From Pontibacter populi (GTDB taxonomy: Bacteria; Bacteroidota; Bacteroidia; Cytophagales; Hymenobacteraceae), in NCBI RefSeq assembly GCF_019336435.1, contig NZ_JAHWXQ010000001.1, positions 682,001 to 746,000 on the forward strand: a stretch of 64,000 nucleotides of DNA, given 5' to 3'. This document shows positions 34,918 through 44,892 of the stretch, piece after piece. The notes beneath the pieces were generated by a model, which saw only the letters and a program-made list of their open reading frames with translations, did no database searches and was not told the origin of the DNA. The translations under genes were made by a program, and so were the position numbers. Position 1 is the first letter of the stretch. The number at the start of each line of letters is the position of its first letter.

Positions 34918-37383
34918 TTAAAACTTCATCCCGACAGAGAACAGGAAATTGCGGGTTGCCTGTGGGTAATAGTAGTTATAGTCGTAGCGGGTCTGGTCGC
35001 CGGTGTATAGTTCGGTCCAGGTGTAGCCGTTGGCTTCGTACTCTTTGTTGAGGAGGTTATTTACCAACAACGCAAATTCCAGCTCTTTCATAAAAGTGGG
35101 TTTTATAGTATAGCGCAGTCGCAGGTCGGTTACCTGGTAAGCATCCAGTTTACGGTCGTCGCTGCTGGTGTTATCCAGGTATTGTTTGCCAACTGTTTTG
35201 TAAAGTAACGCTGCTTTAAACCCTTTTACGGGCTGCACTTCCAGTTTATGCGCTGAAACTATAGCCGGCGAAAAAGCTATATCAGTTGATTTATGATTGA
35301 TTAGCGTAATGGCTTCCACATTATAGTCGGCATCATAGGTGTACAGATGCTCTGTGAAGTTACGGATCTTGTTTCGGCTAAAAGCTACGGTGCTGCTTAC
35401 TTCAACTATAGCGTTCAGGTTAAGCGCTCCGGCCAGTTCTACACCGGTTCTGTAGCTGTCTTTAATGTTGGTGCGCAGTGGCGAGCCTACATCATTCAGC
35501 GCTCCGGTTGGCACCAGCTGGTTGTTATAGTCCATGTAGTAATAGCTCGCATCAAAACTATAGTTGGCATCAGTTCCAAATAAACCGGTTGTGTTGCCAC
35601 GCAGTTTATAGCCTGTTTCCAGGTTGTATAGCGTTTCATGGGTTGGTCCGGCAATATCAGCCAGTGGGTTTATTGGTGTATCAGTAAAGTCGGTGCGGGC
35701 TGGTTCGCGGTTACCGATGGCATAAGAAGCATAAACGCTCTGGTTTTGTGTGATCGCGTACGTTACACCTGCCTTCGGATTCAGGAAATTGAAATCTGCC
35801 TGCTGCGTTACATTTCGGTTATCATCGTCCACGCCATCAATTCTATAGTTTATAGTCCGTGACTGCAGATCGCCGAACAAGCCGAGCTTTTCAGTTAGCT
35901 GGTAAGTGACTTTAGCAAAGATGTTGAAGTCCGTTTTAACCGCATTGTTAAAGTAATACCGATGCCCGATCTCGCTGTTGGAGGCATACCTTGCCCAGAT
36001 CACTTCGCCGTAATGGTCGCCATCGTATTTGTTCCAGGCACCGCCGAGGGTAGCATTCAGTTTGGTGTCTTCGGTACTATAGTTCAGGGCATAGGTAGCG
36101 CCATAAAAGTAGTTATCGAGCCACTTCTGGCGGATCAGGTCTGAACGAGTTATGGTTTCATCACCAATCGTTACCGGGCTTAAACTATAGTTTGCCAGCT
36201 TCTGATTCTCTTTGTACTGCTCGTAATAGCCACGACCACGGGTTAAATGCAGCGCGCCGCTCAGGTTCAGGCGCGGCATCAAATCCTGGGCAACGTGCAG
36301 CTGGTAGTGGTCCTGCTGGTAGTTGTCGGTTTCGTTTTCGTAAAAGCGCTCGACACCGTTTTCGTCGGTGTAACTGCCAATGCCATTGTAAGTGCGGTCT
36401 GTTTCCAGTTTATCTTCTGGCACGCCATCCCAAGCCTGGTAGGTTTTCTCTTTACCCGAAAAGGCCACGAACTTCAGCATGCTTTTTTCGCCGTAATAAC
36501 CACCCGAAAAGTAAAATGACTTCAGATCCGAGAAAGCACGGTCAATATAGCCATCCGACTTAATGCGCGACAAGCGGCCATCAAACGCAAACTTGCCATT
36601 TATCAGTCCGGTTCCGAAACGCACGTTGTTTTTCCAGGTATTGAAGGAGCCGTAACTGTGGCTGGTTTCGGCGTAAGGCTTGGGCTGGGTTTGCTGGGTT
36701 TGGATGTTTATGCTGGCCCCAAATGCACCTGCTCCGTTTGTAGAGGTACCTACCCCACGCTGAATCTGGATATCCTCTACCGAAGAGGCAAAATCAGGCA
36801 TGTTCACAAAAAAGGTAGCGTGGCTTTCAGAGTCGTTGATCGGGATGCCGTTTACGGTAACGTTGATGCGGGTAATGTCAGAACCACGTATCCGGATGCC
36901 GGTATAACCCACACCGGCGCCTGCATCAGAGTTTACCACCACAGCGGGTGTTTGCTCCAGCAGGTAAGGCATATCCTGGCCGAAGTTGCGCTCTTCTATG
37001 GCTTCGCGGGTAACGTTGGTGTAAGTGGTTCCGGTCTTTTCGTCGGCGCGGGTGGCCTGCACTATAACTTCGCCGGCCTGAAAAGCTTTAGCCCGTAAAG
37101 CCAGTGTTACAGATTCGTTTTGCTGCAGGTTTATAGTTGCTTTTTTCTGCTCAAAACCCAGGAAGGTTACTTTTAAACTATAGTTACCGGCTGCCAGGTT
37201 TGTGAAAGTAAAAGAGCCATCCGGGCCAGTGGTGGTGCCGGCAGTAGTATTCTCGAGAACCACGCTGGCACCCGGCAGGGCATTACCGGTGGCAACATCA
37301 GTTACGCGCCCGCTCAGGTTAAACTGCGCAAGCAATTGCAATGGCAATAAACACACAGCCAGTGCAAACAGGAAATTTTTCAT
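34918..37383 (-). CDS. TonB-dependent outer-membrane receptor, probable thiamin uptake
   Basis: Start ATG 37383 is preferred to the upstream ATG 37410 because it gives a clean signal peptide (MKNFLFALAVCLLPLQLLA); length is then 821 aa. A carboxypeptidase-regulatory-like domain (about 22-110, SGRVTDVATGNALPG) precedes the plug (IRIRGSDITRINVTVNGIP) and a 22-strand-type barrel ending in FSVGMKF. A TPP riboswitch lies just upstream, so thiamin or a precursor is the likely substrate (inference from regulation). AACTATAGTT occurs exactly at 35556, 36183 and 37176. Confidence 0.9.
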   Translation of the reverse strand: MKNFLFALAVCLLPLQLLAQFNLSGRVTDVATGNALPGASVVLENTTAGTTTGPDGSFTFTNLAAGNYSLKVTFLGFEQKKATINLQQNESVTLALRAKAFQAGEVIVQATRADEKTGTTYTNVTREAIEERNFGQDMPYLLEQTPAVVVNSDAGAGVGYTGIRIRGSDITRINVTVNGIPINDSESHATFFVNMPDFASSVEDIQIQRGVGTSTNGAGAFGASINIQTQQTQPKPYAETSHSYGSFNTWKNNVRFGTGLINGKFAFDGRLSRIKSDGYIDRAFSDLKSFYFSGGYYGEKSMLKFVAFSGKEKTYQAWDGVPEDKLETDRTYNGIGSYTDENGVERFYENETDNYQQDHYQLHVAQDLMPRLNLSGALHLTRGRGYYEQYKENQKLANYSLSPVTIGDETITRSDLIRQKWLDNYFYGATYALNYSTEDTKLNATLGGAWNKYDGDHYGEVIWARYASNSEIGHRYYFNNAVKTDFNIFAKVTYQLTEKLGLFGDLQSRTINYRIDGVDDDNRNVTQQADFNFLNPKAGVTYAITQNQSVYASYAIGNREPARTDFTDTPINPLADIAGPTHETLYNLETGYKLRGNTTGLFGTDANYSFDASYYYMDYNNQLVPTGALNDVGSPLRTNIKDSYRTGVELAGALNLNAIVEVSSTVAFSRNKIRNFTEHLYTYDADYNVEAITLINHKSTDIAFSPAIVSAHKLEVQPVKGFKAALLYKTVGKQYLDNTSSDDRKLDAYQVTDLRLRYTIKPTFMKELEFALLVNNLLNKEYEANGYTWTELYTGDQTRYDYNYYYPQATRNFLFSVGMKF

Positions 37384-37454
37384 GAAATGGTTAAAAATAA
37401 CTAGTGACACATACAGTAATGCCAGGGGTTAGCATCCTGCTTTTTGTGTTTCCC

Positions 37455-37540
37455 TTTTGTTTCCCTACGACGGCATTACCCGTACAGGTTCAATGGGTAT
37501 GATCTCAGCCCGTTATAATAAGGCACCCCTACTGCCAGTA
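37455..37540 (-). promoter_or_regulatory. TPP riboswitch (THI element)
   Basis: Read on the minus strand, the conserved core is present: GTAGGGGTGCC, GGGCTGAGATCATACCC, TTGAACCTGTACGGGTAATG, CCGTCGTAGGGAA. This is the classic Thi-box order. It lies about 75-155 nt before the TonB-receptor start. Just downstream, CCCCTGGCATTAC can pair with GTAATGCC and AGGGG of the aptamer, a plausible switch between ligand-bound and alternative folds. High thiamin pyrophosphate should reduce expression. Confidence 0.92.
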
Positions 37541-37761
37541 AAAGTACGCCTTTATTACTGATTTAAAAAACCGTGCTACTTTATAAGAATATACTTATAT
37601 AATAAAATTCAGATAAATAGGAATTTTTTTAGCTAATAGACAAACCCTAACACATAAAGTACGTTTTAGAAAGAACAGGCACATTTTCCTGCATCTGACC
37701 CTAACTACAGCCAAATCAAGAAGATATGCCAGCTGAACAGATAAAATTTTAAGTCGAGAAC

Positions 37762-38013
37762 GTGATGATGATCAGCTTACTGTATACTTTAGCTTTGCTT
37801 ACTATACTGGCTTACTACGCCTTTTCGCCTCGTACAAAGTTTAATCATCCGCCATCATCAGACAGTGATGACGACGGAGGAGAACCACTAGGCGATGGCC
37901 TGCCAGATCTGGATCTTCCACCCGGAATATCGCTGCCGGTAAATGATTTTGAACCAAGATATGATTTCAGAACTATAAAATTACCTAAGCTTCCGGAACC
38001 GTCTTTGCATTAA
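37762..38013 (+). CDS. Small membrane-anchored hypothetical protein
   Basis: This 83-aa protein has one N-terminal helix (about 3-20) and a Pro/Asp-rich tail (SSDSDDDGGEPLGDG, PDLDLPPGISLP). Three adjacent in-frame ATGs leave the exact start open. No family is recognised. It lies between the riboswitch (opposite strand) and a strong terminator, as a single-gene unit. Confidence 0.55.
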   Translation: MMMISLLYTLALLTILAYYAFSPRTKFNHPPSSDSDDDGGEPLGDGLPDLDLPPGISLPVNDFEPRYDFRTIKLPKLPEPSLH

Positions 38014-38022
38014 AAGCAAAAC

Positions 38023-38059
38023 AAAAAGCCCTGACACCTATAAAGTGTCAGGGCTTTTT
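38023..38059. terminator. Bidirectional terminator
   Basis: A perfect 15-bp stem (AAAAAGCCCTGACAC/GTGTCAGGGCTTTTT) with a 7-nt loop lies between convergent genes, 10 bp after the small protein's stop. Confidence 0.9.
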
Positions 38060-38076
38060 GTTGATAGTGTAGTTTA

Positions 38077-38952
38077 CTACAGAATGGTGATACTGAATGT
38101 GCGCTCAAACGCCTGCTTGGGTCCTACTTCCTGTATTCCTTCCTTGTCCTGCAATTCGCCGCTCTCTCCTACCCGGCCGGCAATACCGCACCATGGCTCT
38201 ATGCAAACGTATTGCGATGGCCCCGGCTTCGCCCAGATACCCAGGTAAGGAAAACCCTGAAACTCAACTTCTACAGATCGTGGATTGCTGGTACTTGAAA
38301 GTGTTACTTTTTCAGAGTTGAGGTTTTTGAATACCAATGCATCTTTCTCAAAGAATTCATGCTTCAGGTGAAGCACACGTTCCTGTTGCAATACTCGTTC
38401 GGTATCGCCGTTCTGCAGGCCCTTCGCGTTTAACAGGTATCGGCTCAGGGTCTCTTCCTGCTCAAATTCCAGGTAATAATCGGTATAGTTCTCGTTCGGG
38501 TAAAACGGTACATTAAAGCCCGGATGCCCGCCTACCGAGAAATACATGGCATGGTCATCGTCGCTGCGCACCAGGTACGTTACCGATAGTTTATTCCACT
38601 CCAGTTTGTAGGCTACCAGCAACGTAAATTTAAAGGGATACTGCGCCAGGGTTTCCTCGTCGTGCGTCAGCTCAAATACCAGCTTATCATGGTGCTCATC
38701 AACCAGTTTAAACTCTTTGTGGCGTGCAAAGCCATGGCGTAGCAACGGGTAGGTTTCCCCCTGAAACGTATACATGGCATCGGGCAATTCGCCAACTATA
38801 GGAAACAGGTTTGGCGCATGGCTTGCCCACACATTCGGGTCGGCCTGCCAGATAAATTCAATTTGCTCATCTAACTTTATAAAGTGCTGCAGTTCGGCAC
38901 CAAGGCTCTCTACCCCTACTTTATAGTTCTCGTTCTGTAAAAAATATAGCAT
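38077..38952 (-). CDS. Aldose 1-epimerase (galactose-mutarotase superfamily) protein
   Basis: This 291-aa protein has the mutarotase histidines in LLRHGFARHKE and SVGGHPGFNVPF, and a late catalytic-type Glu near EVEFQGFPYLGIW. Members interconvert alpha and beta anomers of sugars in the cytosol. Substrate is not known, and no sugar operon is adjacent. It begins 10 bp after the NadR-like kinase stop, so the two genes probably form one unit. Confidence 0.88.
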   Translation of the reverse strand: MLYFLQNENYKVGVESLGAELQHFIKLDEQIEFIWQADPNVWASHAPNLFPIVGELPDAMYTFQGETYPLLRHGFARHKEFKLVDEHHDKLVFELTHDEETLAQYPFKFTLLVAYKLEWNKLSVTYLVRSDDDHAMYFSVGGHPGFNVPFYPNENYTDYYLEFEQEETLSRYLLNAKGLQNGDTERVLQQERVLHLKHEFFEKDALVFKNLNSEKVTLSSTSNPRSVEVEFQGFPYLGIWAKPGPSQYVCIEPWCGIAGRVGESGELQDKEGIQEVGPKQAFERTFSITIL

Positions 38953-38962
38953 GTACGTCTTT

Positions 38963-39487
38963 TTATAGTTTGTGCTGCTTCAAAAGCGCATCTATGTGCT
39001 GGGTTGCATTCAGGAAACGATCCTGTTGCTGCCCGCCAATCTCGGCAAACGGTACCAGCAAGGCTTCCAGTTCACGCTTATACCAATCGTAGAAGTATTG
39101 CCGGAGATGCGGATGCTCGCGCTGCGGATCAGGCTCCCACGGCAAATCAACGCCCATGAGCAGGTAAAGGTTATAGTCCTGTTGCTGTAATTTATCAACT
39201 ATAAAATCGGGGCACCGGCCAAAAGCGTGTTCGCTCCAGATCTTTAGCACCAGCAGGTCGGTATCGGATACAAGTATAGTTGCCGCTATAGTTTGCAGTT
39301 GCTCTTCTAACTGCAGCTGCCCGCGGGCAATCGCTTCTATGTCATCTATAGTATACTCCCGGTCAAGGTTTGCGATATACGTACGTGCGTATTCCGGCAC
39401 CCAGACTGTCTGGTAATGGCTGGCCAGCTGCTCCGATAAAGTAGATTTCCCCGTAGACTCCGGCCCTGTGATTGCGATCTTCAGCAT
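38963..39487 (-). CDS. NadR-like P-loop kinase (AAA_28)
   Basis: This 174-aa protein begins MLKIAITGPESTGKSTLSEQ, with Walker A GPESTGKST at 8-16, the opening of the ribosylnicotinamide-kinase part of NadR. VPEYARTY is also conserved. It lacks the NMN adenylyltransferase domain, so it is a kinase-only form. In Bacteroidota such kinases are often linked to PnuC-type transporters in nicotinamide riboside or thiamin salvage; a PnuC-like gene is 5.4 kb upstream. The true substrate is uncertain. Confidence 0.85.
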   Translation of the reverse strand: MLKIAITGPESTGKSTLSEQLASHYQTVWVPEYARTYIANLDREYTIDDIEAIARGQLQLEEQLQTIAATILVSDTDLLVLKIWSEHAFGRCPDFIVDKLQQQDYNLYLLMGVDLPWEPDPQREHPHLRQYFYDWYKRELEALLVPFAEIGGQQQDRFLNATQHIDALLKQHKL

Positions 39488-39544
39488 ACGGCAAAGTACG
39501 CTAAAAAAAAGCAGCTGCTTATAGTTACGGTTCTAACTATAAAA

Positions 39545-39579
39545 AAACTGCCCTGCAGCCGGAAGCTACAGGGCAGTTT
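39545..39579 (-). terminator. Intrinsic terminator of the giant T9SS gene
   Basis: An 11-bp stem (AAACTGCCCTG/CAGGGCAGTTT) with a 13-nt loop and minus-strand T run lies 20 bp after the stop. Confidence 0.82.
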
Positions 39580-39599
39580 AAGGTATTAATTAAGCTAAG

Positions 39600-42500
39600 C
39601 TATTTTTTGTTGATCAGTTTAACCGACTTTTTAATTCCGGTCTTACCTATAATGTTGGCAATGTACATACCATTTGGCAAGTCGCTTGCATCAACCTCTA
39701 TAGTAACCCGCTCACCTGCTTTGGCCTTACCAGATGTCAGCTCACGTATCATTCTGCCTTTTGCGTCGAACAGCTGAATAATATAGTCCTGCGACTCTGT
39801 TGTTGTAAACTCTATGGTAGTACGATCAGAGAACGGCATTGGGAAAGCAGTGGCCCGAATCTCGTTGGTTGGCTCAACAGTAACACAAGGTGCATCGCCT
39901 TCTTTTTCAACACAGAACTTGATGTCGTCGATAGCGCCTGAACCGGCCAGCATATGGTGCTCGTTAAAGCCATCCAGTATCACACGCATGTACATCACAC
40001 CTTTTGTGTTACCCAGATCCACCACTTGCTGGCTCATGTTGCCCAAGCTCTTGATCTGTACTTTGTACAGCTCGTTGCCTTTGCCATCGTATAGGTAAAT
40101 CCACGAGTTGTTTTCGTACACATCAAAGTCGAGCGCTTTCAGGGATGTCATGGTTACCGGCCCGATCTCTGAGAAATCCAGTGTCATCTCACCACCCCAA
40201 GGGTTGTCGTTCGGCTCTGGGTTCAGGTCCTGGTTGATGATCAGTACATGGCCCCAGTCCGGCGTCCAAAGGTCAAGGTCATCACCAGTTGGATTCCCGG
40301 TATCAAAGATGGAAGCATGGTTCTCCTCAGCATAAGTGCCATCCACGTTGCGTCTATAGTTGAAAATATTGACCATGCCTGCACCAGTATTGGCAGCTGT
40401 TACAAAGCCCGTCTCGCTCTCCTCGAAGTTAATTGTGTAGCAAACAACTTCCGGCTTTTGTACCACTGGTTGTGGATTTACAATTACACTCATGCTGGCA
40501 GTACAACCATTCTCAGGATTTGTAACTGTTAGCATATATTCGCCGGCCACACTTACTGTAGGGTTCTGAGCAGTGGAAGTGTAACCACCAGGGCCAGTCC
40601 AACTATAAGTAGCACCCGCTGTAGTAGATGCTCCCATCAGTTGCAGTGTACCCGTATCGCAGCTAAGCGTACCCCCTTTTGCACTGATGTTTGGAGCTTG
40701 AGAATTGCGTTTTACAACAACTTCATCAGTAGCTGAGCATCCTGAATAGATGTTATGCACTCTGAGCGTGTAAGTACCCGGCTCTGTTACAGTTACTATT
40801 CTCTGGCTACCTACAACATCACCTTCCTCATTGATCCACAAGTAACCAAGTGGTCCGTCATTTTCATCTTTGTAAGCCTCTAACACTACAGAAGTTGAAG
40901 TACAGGTAAGCCATTTATCCGGGCCGGCCTTGGCAATAGGCTCCCTTGTAGCATCGCTTATAGTTATACTTGCGCTACCTCTGCAGCCAGTTTCAGGATT
41001 AGTAGCTGTAATAGTGTATAATCCCGGTGTAGTTACTGTTATAGTTTGAGTTGTAGCAGTAAAGCCGTTTGGCCCTGACCATAGCACATCTATACCTGCA
41101 GGAGTTACATATGACTTCAGTAACACGCTTGTTTGAGAACAGGAGATCATGGTTTTTCCTTCTGGTGCTATCGTAACTTCAGGCAAGTCAGTATTTCCGG
41201 TTACTTCTACTGCATCACTAGTTTCACATCCTCCTCTGGAATCTCTAACAGTTAATGTGTAGGTACCCGCTTTGTCAACTATAGGCGTTAAGGTATGACC
41301 ACCTGAAACGATGTTACCGCCATTACTTGCAACCCAGGTATAGCTTGCCCATCCAGAGAAATGCGTTGATGAGCCTTCTAACATGACAGTTGCTTGAGCG
41401 CATGTCAATACTTTATCTGGTCCCGCACTTGCATTCGGATACACAGGACCGGTGACACCCATCGATGCAGAGGCAGAGCAGCCGGTTTGGGTATTCGTAG
41501 CTGTCAGAACATAGGTTCCTGCTACTGATACTTCTATACGCTGTGCCGATGATGTGAAACCATCCGGGCCTGTCCAGCTTAAGGTAACAAACTCTGGATT
41601 TAGCTCTCCATTAACTCTTGCGGCGGCAGTTAAGGTCATGGTCGGAACATTACAGGTGAGCTGGGTAGTCGTCTGACCGTTAGTACCTATTGAGACTGTC
41701 GGCAACTCATCGTTAACTGTTACTTCTACGGCATCGGAAGCAGTGCAACCTGTAGCTGTATTGGTTACAGTGAGTATATAAGTACCCTGCGCACTAACTG
41801 TCGGGGCGGCATCCGTAGATGTAAACCCATCAGGCCCTGACCATGCATAAGTAACACCTTCTGTAGTAGAGGCCCCGTCAAGTGTTACAGATTTGGTTGT
41901 GCAGGTAAGTTGCTTATCGGTGCCAGCATTTGCATCAGGTAGCGGATTGGCAACAACATTTATAGTTCCGGTTGTACTGGTACAATTGCCTGTGCCTGTA
42001 GCAACTATATAGTAACCCGTACCGGCTGTTATGCCTGTCCATAACAATTCCTCATTAGTTCCCGCCATCGCAGCCTGTACTGCTACACCCGCTGAACTAT
42101 AAAGCTGATAGCTTACACCCGTTTCAGAATCTGCCAGTGTAATAGTACCGAGTGTTGTTGCACCGGCACAATAATCTGTTGCTGTTAGCCCAAATGCTGC
42201 TGGAGTAGCATTTATAGTTAACGTGATCTGGGTACCACTGCTGGTACATTCTGTTCCGCTGTTTCGCACGTAAACAGTTCCTGTATAAGTACCCGCAGCC
42301 AGGTTACCTGGTATCGCAATCGTAAACGGACTTGTTGGTAAAGCTGTGTAAGAAATGTCAGCTAATCCGGCAGTGTTGGCAGTTGCATCCCAGTCGATGC
42401 TGTATTGATCTGGTGCCCCTGAAACACTGGTATAGCTTATAGTTGCATCTGTGGCTCCCTGACAAACCGTACCAATGGCTGGCGTATTTATCTCCGGATT

Positions 42501-43619
42501 AATGCATGCGAAGTTACCAAAGTCTTTGCCTGTATGAACCGGGTTAGCAGCAGTAATAACTATAGCGTAGTAGTCAGGATTAACCGGCTCAGTTTGCGTA
42601 TAAGTAGCCTGTTGCACTTCGCGCACTATGTATGGGTCATTCTTTGTATCGCCGCTGCCCGCATCCGGAATTACAGAGAAACTATAGGTTCCGTCTACAG
42701 CAGTAAGTTCCGATGGCTCTCCATCGTCCCAGGTACCGTTGTTATTCAGGTCGAGGTAAATTTTCCATCCTGCTAGGGCAGGTTCGCCGGCATCCTGGTT
42801 TCCATTTTTATTCAGGTCGCTGTATTTTAAACCGCTAATGGTGCCTCTGATAATTGCAGAAGGCGCTAATTGTATTGATAGAGCTCCCCCTCCAAAAACA
42901 ACATCGCTAACGGTTGTCTGTAAAGAACCACCTGTCCAGGCAGATGCGCCGTCGGTTTCTCCCAGCCCCTGGTTTGGTACCTGGCCCGGCTCAGCAATGT
43001 ATAAACCAAAGTAGATCTCAGCGATGCCTGTGGTAGTGGTTGTGCCGGTGTAAGTCCATGTTATAGTTACGGTATGGTCTTTGGTGGCGGCACCAGCAGG
43101 CACTGCACCTGATACTGAAACTATATCTGCATCAACAGTATAGAAAACACCTTCCATACCGGTGCCTGTAAACGTAGCGTCTGCTACCGGAGCAAGCCCG
43201 GAGGCGTTCGGCAACAGGCCCGGAGACCGGTTGATATTATAGGTGGTCATGTGTGCAAAACCGCCGGCATTCGTGTTGCTCTGGAAGTAATTCATGTTTA
43301 CTTTCATTGTATAAGTCTGGCCATTAACTAAAGGCGTGGCATTAGAAGCTTCCACTACATATACATGCGGTATTACCTCTCCTTCAAAATAGTCAGACTT
43401 CTGCGGACTCAGGATGTCCCCATTCCACTCGTTATCTACATCAGCCCAGTGCTGGTAGTTTTTGGCTACGTTACCGGTTGGTTCAGCAGCATTACGCTTG
43501 CATGCTTCAGCGTGAATCACAAAAGGCACAGCCAGCATACAGAGTATGAGCCATAACTTCTGCCAATGATACTTTAAAGCGTGTCTCATCAGACACGAAT
43601 AATCGTCGAACTTCTTCAT
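39600..43619 (-). CDS. Giant secreted T9SS protein with SdrD_B-like and Ig/PKD-type repeats
   Basis: This 1339-aa protein has a signal peptide within the first 38 residues, an SdrD_B-like module (KYSDLNKNGNQDAGEP..., about 265-350), then about seven repeats of roughly 80 residues with YTLTVTNxxTGCTASDxVEVTV endings and paired cysteines. A Cys-rich domain (about 1100-1250) follows. It ends with a type IX sorting domain (AFPMPFSDRTTIEF..., KLINKK). It should be carried through the outer membrane and fixed to the surface. An adhesin or matrix role is likely but not proven. Confidence 0.88.
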   Translation of the reverse strand: MKKFDDYSCLMRHALKYHWQKLWLILCMLAVPFVIHAEACKRNAAEPTGNVAKNYQHWADVDNEWNGDILSPQKSDYFEGEVIPHVYVVEASNATPLVNGQTYTMKVNMNYFQSNTNAGGFAHMTTYNINRSPGLLPNASGLAPVADATFTGTGMEGVFYTVDADIVSVSGAVPAGAATKDHTVTITWTYTGTTTTTGIAEIYFGLYIAEPGQVPNQGLGETDGASAWTGGSLQTTVSDVVFGGGALSIQLAPSAIIRGTISGLKYSDLNKNGNQDAGEPALAGWKIYLDLNNNGTWDDGEPSELTAVDGTYSFSVIPDAGSGDTKNDPYIVREVQQATYTQTEPVNPDYYAIVITAANPVHTGKDFGNFACINPEINTPAIGTVCQGATDATISYTSVSGAPDQYSIDWDATANTAGLADISYTALPTSPFTIAIPGNLAAGTYTGTVYVRNSGTECTSSGTQITLTINATPAAFGLTATDYCAGATTLGTITLADSETGVSYQLYSSAGVAVQAAMAGTNEELLWTGITAGTGYYIVATGTGNCTSTTGTINVVANPLPDANAGTDKQLTCTTKSVTLDGASTTEGVTYAWSGPDGFTSTDAAPTVSAQGTYILTVTNTATGCTASDAVEVTVNDELPTVSIGTNGQTTTQLTCNVPTMTLTAAARVNGELNPEFVTLSWTGPDGFTSSAQRIEVSVAGTYVLTATNTQTGCSASASMGVTGPVYPNASAGPDKVLTCAQATVMLEGSSTHFSGWASYTWVASNGGNIVSGGHTLTPIVDKAGTYTLTVRDSRGGCETSDAVEVTGNTDLPEVTIAPEGKTMISCSQTSVLLKSYVTPAGIDVLWSGPNGFTATTQTITVTTPGLYTITATNPETGCRGSASITISDATREPIAKAGPDKWLTCTSTSVVLEAYKDENDGPLGYLWINEEGDVVGSQRIVTVTEPGTYTLRVHNIYSGCSATDEVVVKRNSQAPNISAKGGTLSCDTGTLQLMGASTTAGATYSWTGPGGYTSTAQNPTVSVAGEYMLTVTNPENGCTASMSVIVNPQPVVQKPEVVCYTINFEESETGFVTAANTGAGMVNIFNYRRNVDGTYAEENHASIFDTGNPTGDDLDLWTPDWGHVLIINQDLNPEPNDNPWGGEMTLDFSEIGPVTMTSLKALDFDVYENNSWIYLYDGKGNELYKVQIKSLGNMSQQVVDLGNTKGVMYMRVILDGFNEHHMLAGSGAIDDIKFCVEKEGDAPCVTVEPTNEIRATAFPMPFSDRTTIEFTTTESQDYIIQLFDAKGRMIRELTSGKAKAGERVTIEVDASDLPNGMYIANIIGKTGIKKSVKLINKK

Positions 43620-44432
43620 GTGTAAATGTTTTTCATAGTTAAGTAATCAGTTATTTTTTTCGTCCCCGGATTCAGGAACAAGGATAATCCAGCAAACCAG
43701 ACCGGCCTTCGGTAGCCGTTATATTGCCTGTTGTAATCTTCAGAAGAAGTGCTTTTATTATGGAGGCTGATGCCCCTGCGTAACAAAGGCGTACATATAC
43801 CTCTGCCAGAAGTAAAGTTTTGTCATGGTTAGCTGATTTGATTAAGAAATTGATTTTTCGGGAGCTACTATAGGAAATAAATAGCCCGAGGATGCCCATG
43901 CTGCATCAGGAAATGATGTATGAATGGAAAGGAAGAATAGAACTCAGGAAGTTGACCCTTGAATAGATTATTACCATGCTGTTATGAATTAACAAATGCG
44001 TAATTACCCACGGCAATTCAGCCATAGGACCTATTAGGGTATAGGTATAGTGTGTAGAGGAACAGCTATATATAGAACAGCCTAAATACTTAAGCCGAAC
44101 TATAAATTAGAATACGGAAATAATAGTGCTATATCCTTATTATTTTGCACTTTAATAAATATTAGTATCCTTTATATAGTGCAGGTATATATATTGGAAG
44201 TTAAAGACACTAAAAACTTAGTACAGGGAATATAGGCGTACAGCTATATGGTTTTGAAGAATTGAGAACTATAATTGGTAGTATAGCTGAGCGACTTAAT
44301 GTTACTCATGGCAAGGCTACTTAGGGCCATATTAGCAGTGGAACCGGGTTATTCCGCTCTGGTCTAATGCACCTTTATTTTTTTGGCAGATTTCGGGGCA
44401 GAGCATAGCACTAGTACTATAAGTAGCTACAA
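43620..44432. other. Long AT-rich leader upstream of the giant gene
   Basis: About 800 bp upstream of the T9SS gene hold no convincing frame (a 75-codon one at 43672-43899 has poor composition). The part around 44000-44300 is very AT-rich with runs such as TATATAGTGCAGGTATATATATTGG. It may contain the promoter and a long leader. Confidence 0.5.
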
Positions 44433-44470
44433 AAAAGAGCAGCTGTTAACTAATTAACAGCTGCTCTTTT
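44433..44470 (-). terminator. Intrinsic terminator (17-bp stem)
   Basis: The stem AAAAGAGCAGCTGTTAA with its complement around a 4-nt loop lies about 95 bp after the small gene at 44565. Confidence 0.85.
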
Positions 44471-44564
44471 AAACTATGTTGATAAGCGATTAAAATCAAT
44501 CGAGTATAGTGAAGTACTATACTTTACTTAAATCAAAATAAAGTTGGGTGTTGCAAAACTAAAT

Positions 44565-44741
44565 TCAACATTCTGAAAAGCTATAACCGTAGAAGTTGTA
44601 TACTTCTAACTGCCTTGGTTTTTTATCACCATATTGCCTGTAGTACACGTGTTTAGGACTCTCGTCCGGAGACTCGTATCCCCATTTCAGCCTGTTTTCA
44701 TACTTTAGTTCTTCCGGTAATTCTAGTTTTCGTTGTTTCAT
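44565..44741 (-). CDS. Small soluble hypothetical protein
   Basis: The likely start is ATG 44741 (MKQRKLELPEELKYENRLKW), giving 58 aa; the longer frame from 44768 adds an unlikely hydrophobic start. The protein is charged and aromatic-rich with many Tyr residues (HVYYRQYGD, YNFYGYSF). No family is known to me. A strong terminator follows, which supports a real transcript. Confidence 0.55.
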   Translation of the reverse strand: MKQRKLELPEELKYENRLKWGYESPDESPKHVYYRQYGDKKPRQLEVYNFYGYSFSEC

Positions 44742-44892
44742 GTTAAGGCACTCTAAGTGGTTAAACATTACTTCCTAAACCGGGCTTACATTTACAAAAC
44801 AGCCAGTTACCTTCGTGTACGTAACCCAATACTCCCCGGATAGCAATAAAACAGTATAAAACGTAACAGAAACAACTAAAACAGCGACCGGG

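Noticed and set aside
43672..43899. 75-codon frame upstream of the giant gene
   Set aside because: It has no start context or protein-like pattern, and the surrounding DNA is AT-rich and non-coding.
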